Shown one piece after another: positions 28,859 through 32,210 of a DNA stretch of 32,210 nucleotides. Numbering within the stretch: the first letter of the stretch is position 1; every line of letters begins with the position of its first letter. The stretch comes from Psychrobacillus sp. OK032 (GTDB taxonomy: Bacteria; Bacillota; Bacilli; Bacillales_A; Planococcaceae). The notes below the pieces were generated by a model. It saw only the letters and a program-made list of their open reading frames with translations. It did no database searches and was not told the DNA's origin. The translations under genes were made by a program, and so were the position numbers. The stretch covers positions 1 through 32,210 of the forward strand of contig NZ_FOGY01000015.1 of NCBI RefSeq assembly GCF_900111345.1, in the 5' to 3' direction.

Positions 28859-28879
28859 TTCAGCAATCGGGCGCGATTA
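28859..28879 (+). repeat. Second-motif copy
   Basis: TTCAGCAATCGGGCGCGATT. Within it, AATCG and CGATT pair around GGGC, so it can form a small hairpin. Confidence 0.7.
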
Positions 28880-28891
28880 TGGAGTAAGAAA

Positions 28892-28929
28892 GGACATAAC
28901 ATATTAGTCATATAAAATATGTTATGTCC
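28892..28929. terminator. Terminator hairpin downstream of the Ig-like protein gene
   Basis: GGACATAACATATT and AATATGTTATGTCC are perfect reverse complements (14 bp). It lies 65 nt beyond the stop of the minus-strand gene. The T tail on that strand is weak (CTTTCTT). Confidence 0.7.
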
Positions 28930-28994
28930 ATTAATTTATCTGCATTTTTTAAAATAGGTCTTGATAAGGTTTTGTATAACTGCTTTTTAAGCTT

Positions 28995-30491
28995 TTACTT
29001 CTTAGAATTATCGTGTTTTACCACAATTTCCTGAGAAGCAGTAACTGTGTTTCCGGCACTATCGGTTGCTTTATAAGTAATAGTATAAACACGGTCTCCG
29101 CTGCCACTTCTTTCAGCACGTACTAAGAAGTTTAGATCGGATGTCCCGAATTCAGCGCCTTGTATATCTTGAGTTGTATTTCCAGAACCTTTTGCGTGAT
29201 CCGGTTGATTACTTACAATCGATACCAATTCATATGAATCAACTCCAGATAAATTGTCGACTGCTTTGACTGAAGCATTTATCGGAACCAACTTGTGGTT
29301 TTTATTTGTGATAACTGATTGATCTAAGGAAACGGTTAATGTTGGTGCTGTTTTATCGATTTTTACCTCAATGGATTTAGTTTCTTCAACATTACCTGCC
29401 TTATCAATGCTCTTATACTCAACTGTGTTTACGCCTTCGTTTTGTAATTCGAACGCATTGGTATACTGGCTCCAATCACTATCATTTATTTTATATAATG
29501 TTTTAGCAACACCCGATTTATCATCGGTAGCATTTAATGAAACTTTGACATCACTTGAGTACCATTCATTAGCCTTTGGTAAAGAAGATTTTAGTTCCAT
29601 TTTTGTTACAGGGCTAATTTGATCGGATGGGACTATTTTAATAGAATAATCGCTTAAATCGCGGTCCTCATAAGTGGATACATATTCTAAATCGCGGTAT
29701 ATATAAGTTAATTTTTCGTTATAATAAGCAATGGAATTATTTTGATTATCCCATACATAGATGTTTTGTAGTTTATATTCACCTTCAGCATCATTCTTAT
29801 TGACGGGGAAAGTCCCTTCATATTTTCCAGTTTTAGAGTTATAGTAGAGGCCCATAGATCTAGTACCGCCGTTCGGAAAACGATAGCTCACATTTACAGA
29901 TTTAACCCCTGATAAATCGTCTGTTATATCTGCCGACATCTTAACATGATTACCAACGGAAGCCTCTTTAGCTGAAACTGTAAAACTATTTACTGTTGGC
30001 GGTGTAACGTCTGAATTGGTTTCATATACATTGATGTCATAGTCGCTTAAATCGCGGCTTTCAGATTCATAATCTTTGTAGGGGTATGTTTGGTTTAAAT
30101 ATTCATAGGAATTTCTTTCACTATCCCTTACAGAGATGCTACTTATTTTCCATTTACCTTCAGTATCATACTGACCGACGTTGAAAGTCCCTTCATATTT
30201 TCCAGTTGCAGAGTTATAGAAGAGGTTAACAAGTTTACCACCCGTGTCTTTCGGATTACTATAATACACACTTACAGATTTAACCCCTGATAAATCATCT
30301 GTCACATCTGCCGATATCTTAACTTGGTCATCAACCGTGGCCTCTTTATCTGAAACTGCAAAACTATGTAATGTCGGTGGTGTACGATCCACTTGTGCAA
30401 AGCCTGTTGATGTTGGAGATACTAATGATACTATCATCAATAAAACCATTACTCGTGCAAGAAAACGTTTCTTCAAAACTATCATGATCAA
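28995..30491 (-). CDS. Secreted Ig-like repeat protein
   Basis: About 498 aa; TTG at 30491 or ATG at 30485, after GAGGAGAG. A signal peptide follows a basic start (KKRFLARVMVLLMIVSLVS, cleavage near GFAQ). Two tandem copies of a 125-residue module come first (about 35-160 and 161-290), each opening TPPT, with DDLSGVKSV, NS(A/K)TGKYEGTF and a C-terminal RDLSDY. A third domain (about 293-380) has ATDDKSGVAKTLYKIND and EYKSIDKAGNVEE, like the OmpL47/Ig-type DxSGV modules. A fourth (about 381-495) ends TYKATDSAGNTVTASQEIVV. No LPxTG anchor. Likely an extracellular binding or matrix protein; ligand unknown. Confidence 0.87.
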   Translation of the reverse strand: MIMIVLKKRFLARVMVLLMIVSLVSPTSTGFAQVDRTPPTLHSFAVSDKEATVDDQVKISADVTDDLSGVKSVSVYYSNPKDTGGKLVNLFYNSATGKYEGTFNVGQYDTEGKWKISSISVRDSERNSYEYLNQTYPYKDYESESRDLSDYDINVYETNSDVTPPTVNSFTVSAKEASVGNHVKMSADITDDLSGVKSVNVSYRFPNGGTRSMGLYYNSKTGKYEGTFPVNKNDAEGEYKLQNIYVWDNQNNSIAYYNEKLTYIYRDLEYVSTYEDRDLSDYSIKIVPSDQISPVTKMELKSSLPKANEWYSSDVKVSLNATDDKSGVAKTLYKINDSDWSQYTNAFELQNEGVNTVEYKSIDKAGNVEETKSIEVKIDKTAPTLTVSLDQSVITNKNHKLVPINASVKAVDNLSGVDSYELVSIVSNQPDHAKGSGNTTQDIQGAEFGTSDLNFLVRAERSGSGDRVYTITYKATDSAGNTVTASQEIVVKHDNSKK

Positions 30492-30758
30492 ACCATCTCT
30501 CCTCTGTATTACGATTTCATTATCTTATCAAATAACACATCTAAACCTTTTTACTTTTGTAGTATATTATAAAAGAATAGTAAAAGAATAGTAAATCAAC
30601 GGAAAATGAACGATTAGACTTAGATTTGGGACGTGGGGACAGGTCCGTTGAACCGCCATATACTTCTAAAATTAAATCTTTCTATTATTTGGTGGGTCAA
30701 GGTACCTGTGAACTATAACCAGAATAATGGACACTCTTAAAAAGATGTCTTACAACTT
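30492..30758. other. Intergenic stretch
   Basis: Promoter region of the Ig-like gene on the minus strand. At about 30628-30650, GGGACGTGGGGACAGGTCCG resembles the palindromic G-rich sequences that accompany IS200-like or REP-type transposases in Bacillus; here it is only a fragment. No gene supported. Confidence 0.4.
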
Positions 30759-31022
30759 TTGGGAAATGATATTGAAAAATTTGTTGTGGTATTGAAACGG
30801 TTAACTGAGGACTTAAACATACAAAGCTATTTTAGAGGTGATGGTCGATTGAGTTCTTATTTAGAAAAAAACAATAAAAGCTCATTAATTAAAAATGTGA
30901 AAACCACATTTAGTTTCACCACGGTGACCGCATCAGAAATAAATATCAAAAGGCTATTTGGTACAAAGATTTATATTCGTTCTTCAGCAATCGGGCGCTT
31001 TTCTTTAATAACCATCCCCTAA
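30759..31022 (+). CDS. Doubtful 87-aa ORF, possibly a gene fragment
   Basis: TTG start with no ribosome binding site; the frame is open a little further upstream (DVLQLLGND). IEKFVVVLKRLTEDLNIQ and GRLSSYLEKNNKSSLIKNVK look protein-like. The last third (IYIRSSAIGRFSLITIP) is the second motif translated, so the true gene end has probably been replaced. No family recognised. Confidence 0.3.
   Translation: MGNDIEKFVVVLKRLTEDLNIQSYFRGDGRLSSYLEKNNKSSLIKNVKTTFSFTTVTASEINIKRLFGTKIYIRSSAIGRFSLITIP
30983..30998 (+). repeat. Second-motif copy
   Basis: TTCAGCAATCGGGCGC, followed by TTTTCTTTAATAACC. It matches the 28859 copy exactly over 16 nt. Confidence 0.72.
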
Positions 31023-31037
31023 GTCTATTAAAACGCC

Positions 31038-31079
31038 AAAAATCCCTACTTTTATATTGAAAGAAGGGATTTTTCTTTT
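31038..31079 (+). terminator. Intrinsic terminator
   Basis: AAATCCCTACTTT pairs with AAAGAAGGGATTT (one mismatch) and T-rich sequence follows. 31080-31190 shows nothing else. Confidence 0.82.
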
Positions 31080-31190
31080 TATTCAATTATGGGAATTTAA
31101 ATTAAAGCACTACACTACATTGAATAAACAACTTTATTTTTTTGAAAGACTTTATAGTAAATTAAACAACTTTATTGTTACTTGTTAGTT

Positions 31191-31264
31191 TATTTTTTTA
31201 TCCGAAACATCAAGTAGATCTCAGAAATCCATTGTGAAATGTTACACTTAAACTAACGGGGCAG
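31191..31264 (+). repeat. Repeat R29 (type 1, cut by IS110)
   Basis: CTTGTTAG fused to TTTATTTTTTTATCCG, then spacer AAACATCAAGTAGATC and CCATTGTGAAATGTTACAC, right arm TTAAACTAACGGGGCAG. The expected TTTAGTTGAA is missing, replaced by the start of an IS110 element. Confidence 0.85.
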
Positions 31265-32210
31265 CATTCCTGTTTGAAAGATTTTCAGGGTCTTGCAAGA
31301 AAAAGAGTCCTCTAGTATGATGCTGAGTGTCAACTGGCATTGACCCATTATCATACAAGGAGGACCCCTCTATGAATTCTAAAATGAATCAAAAAATTAA
31401 TCAAGTTACTGAAAACACACTCGTTGTCGGTATGGACATCGCTAAGCGAGTTCATTACGCCTGCTTCGTTGATGATCGTGGCCGCATGATAGAAAAAGCA
31501 TTTCCTGTTAATCAATCAAAAGAAGGCTTCGAGAGTTTGTATGAAAAGATTCTTCAAACGATGCAGGAAACGAAGAAAACAGAGGTCATCGTAGGCATTG
31601 AACCGACAGGTCATTATTGGATGAACTTAGCGTATTTCTTGGATCAATATGGCATACCACTCGTTATGGTGAATCCCTTACATGTTAAACGCTCGAAAGA
31701 ACTAGACGATAATCTACCAACTAAGAACGATAAAAAAGATGCATTAGTCATCGCCCGGTTATTGAAAGACGGACGCTTTAGCTATCCTCGTATATTAAAA
31801 GAAATAGAAGCTGAACTTCGTATTGGCTCTACTCTCAGATCAAAGTTAACGGAGGATCTAGCAAGTATAAAAAATCGGATCATTCGTTGGCTAGATCGTT
31901 ATTTTCCTGAGTTTACACAGGTCTTTCCGGCTTTTGGAAAGATGGCACTGGCCACATTAGAAAAGACACCATTACCACAAGATATTAAAAATAAAACAGC
32001 AGAAGAGCTTGTTTTTCTCTACCGTCAGGTAGAGGGGATGAGAGCGCCTCAATTACCTAAAGCGAAGCTTCTTATAGAGACTTCCATAAACTCGATTGGA
32101 TTGACAGAAGGTACCCAGATGGCCCGACAAGAAATCGCCACTCTCCTTCGTCAATATCGCTTATTAGAAAGCGAAATTGAATCCGTGAACAGTCAATTAG
32201 CCGAAATGGC
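31265..32210 (+). mobile_element. Second IS110-family element, runs off the window
   Basis: Begins where repeat R29 is cut (GGGGCAG followed by CATTCCTG), has about 107 nt of noncoding end, then a transposase open to the last base. It is not closely related to the element at 4062: different transposase, different noncoding end and different insertion point (right arm instead of left arm). The exact left boundary and core dinucleotide cannot be fixed without the other end. Confidence 0.85.
31372..32210 (+). CDS. IS110-family transposase, 3' end outside the window
   Basis: At least 279 aa without a stop. ATG with AAGGAGGA 6 nt upstream. The N-terminal DEDD domain is intact: VVGMDIAKRVHYACF (first Asp), VIVGIEPTGHYWMN (Glu) and LPTKNDKKDALVIARLL (two Asp). 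A helical linker follows (LRSKLTEDLASIKNRIIRW, EFTQVFPAFGKMALATLE). The C-terminal Transposase_20 domain with the catalytic Ser lies beyond the window. No frameshift is seen in the visible part, so the element may be active. Family members carry out RNA-guided recombination as the IS circle integrates. Confidence 0.92.
   Translation, partial: MNSKMNQKINQVTENTLVVGMDIAKRVHYACFVDDRGRMIEKAFPVNQSKEGFESLYEKILQTMQETKKTEVIVGIEPTGHYWMNLAYFLDQYGIPLVMVNPLHVKRSKELDDNLPTKNDKKDALVIARLLKDGRFSYPRILKEIEAELRIGSTLRSKLTEDLASIKNRIIRWLDRYFPEFTQVFPAFGKMALATLEKTPLPQDIKNKTAEELVFLYRQVEGMRAPQLPKAKLLIETSINSIGLTEGTQMARQEIATLLRQYRLLESEIESVNSQLAEM

Noticed and set aside
458..31264. The repeats as a CRISPR array
   Set aside because: Units are 70-140 nt, separated by whole genes with irregular spacing, and have internal terminators. 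No cas gene is present.
458..31264. Calling the region a proven integron
   Set aside because: No integrase or attI site is visible, so only an attC-like architecture is claimed.
1..32210. tRNA, rRNA or replication origin
   Set aside because: No cloverleaf with a TTCGANNC loop, rRNA-like block, or DnaA-box cluster was noticed on reading; not exhaustively computed.

Overview
The window is AT-rich (roughly two thirds A+T by eye). It uses strong GGAGG-type ribosome binding sites with ATG, GTG and TTG starts, sigma-A style promoters and U-tailed intrinsic terminators. Its proteins look like those of the Bacillaceae/Planococcaceae (barstar, DUF2441, DUF4256, DUF3888, DUF421/YetF, HXXEE, internalin-like LRR protein, Mn-type CDF exporter). 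I cannot name the genus. No rRNA, tRNA, CRISPR array or replication origin was seen. The region reads as chromosomal accessory DNA.

The dominant feature is an intergenic repeat present in about 29 full, partial or interrupted copies, all in the same (+) orientation and mostly lying between small plus-strand genes. A copy has a left arm around AACTAACGGGTGCTTTAGTT, one of three interchangeable terminator-like hairpins, and a right arm around AACTAACGCAGCAGTTTAGTTGAA-type sequence. The outer arms are complementary in two blocks separated by an unpaired 7-8 nt stretch. Stop codons lie 0-67 nt before a copy (two lie inside one), and the next start lies about 19-97 nt after. The layout gene-repeat-gene-repeat, the small unrelated promoter-poor genes (four GNATs, barstar, VOC, MazG-like, DUFs, tiny membrane proteins) and the attC-like folding resemble an integron cassette array. 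No integrase is in the window, so this is a hypothesis.

Mobile elements use the repeats as landing pads. A frameshifted IS110 element (4062-5655) and a 379-bp transposase-less derivative (7124-7502) sit at the same point of the left arm, each flanked by the dinucleotide CT. Their shared 220-nt noncoding end looks like a bridge RNA: it contains an 8-nt match to the repeat target and a 9-nt match to the element's own other end, and one hairpin shows two compensatory base-pair changes between copies. A second, unrelated IS110 element (31265 to the window end) interrupts the right arm of another copy, and an IS3-family remnant (2775-3091) cuts a further copy.

Layout: 1-3190 small cassette-like genes (hypothetical, barstar, membrane peptides, broken dehydrogenase, IS3 remnant); 3486-7502 VOC protein, IS110, decayed lipoprotein, metzincin-like protein lacking its catalytic Glu, IS110 derivative; 8021-14315 dehydrogenase behind a TetR-type operator, DUF2441, GNAT, zinc ribbon, DUF4190, DUF4256, membrane protein, DUF1398; 14339-18875 decayed hydrolase, large LRR surface protein, MarR/DUF3147 operon; 19112-22596 two GNATs and a FUSC-type transporter; 23444-28556 DUF421, DUF3888, MazG-like, Mn-type CDF exporter behind a promoter-leader-terminator unit, GNAT, HXXEE protein; 28995-30491 secreted Ig-like protein; 31372-end IS110 transposase. 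Apart from MarR/DUF3147, the genes look like independent units, not a pathway.
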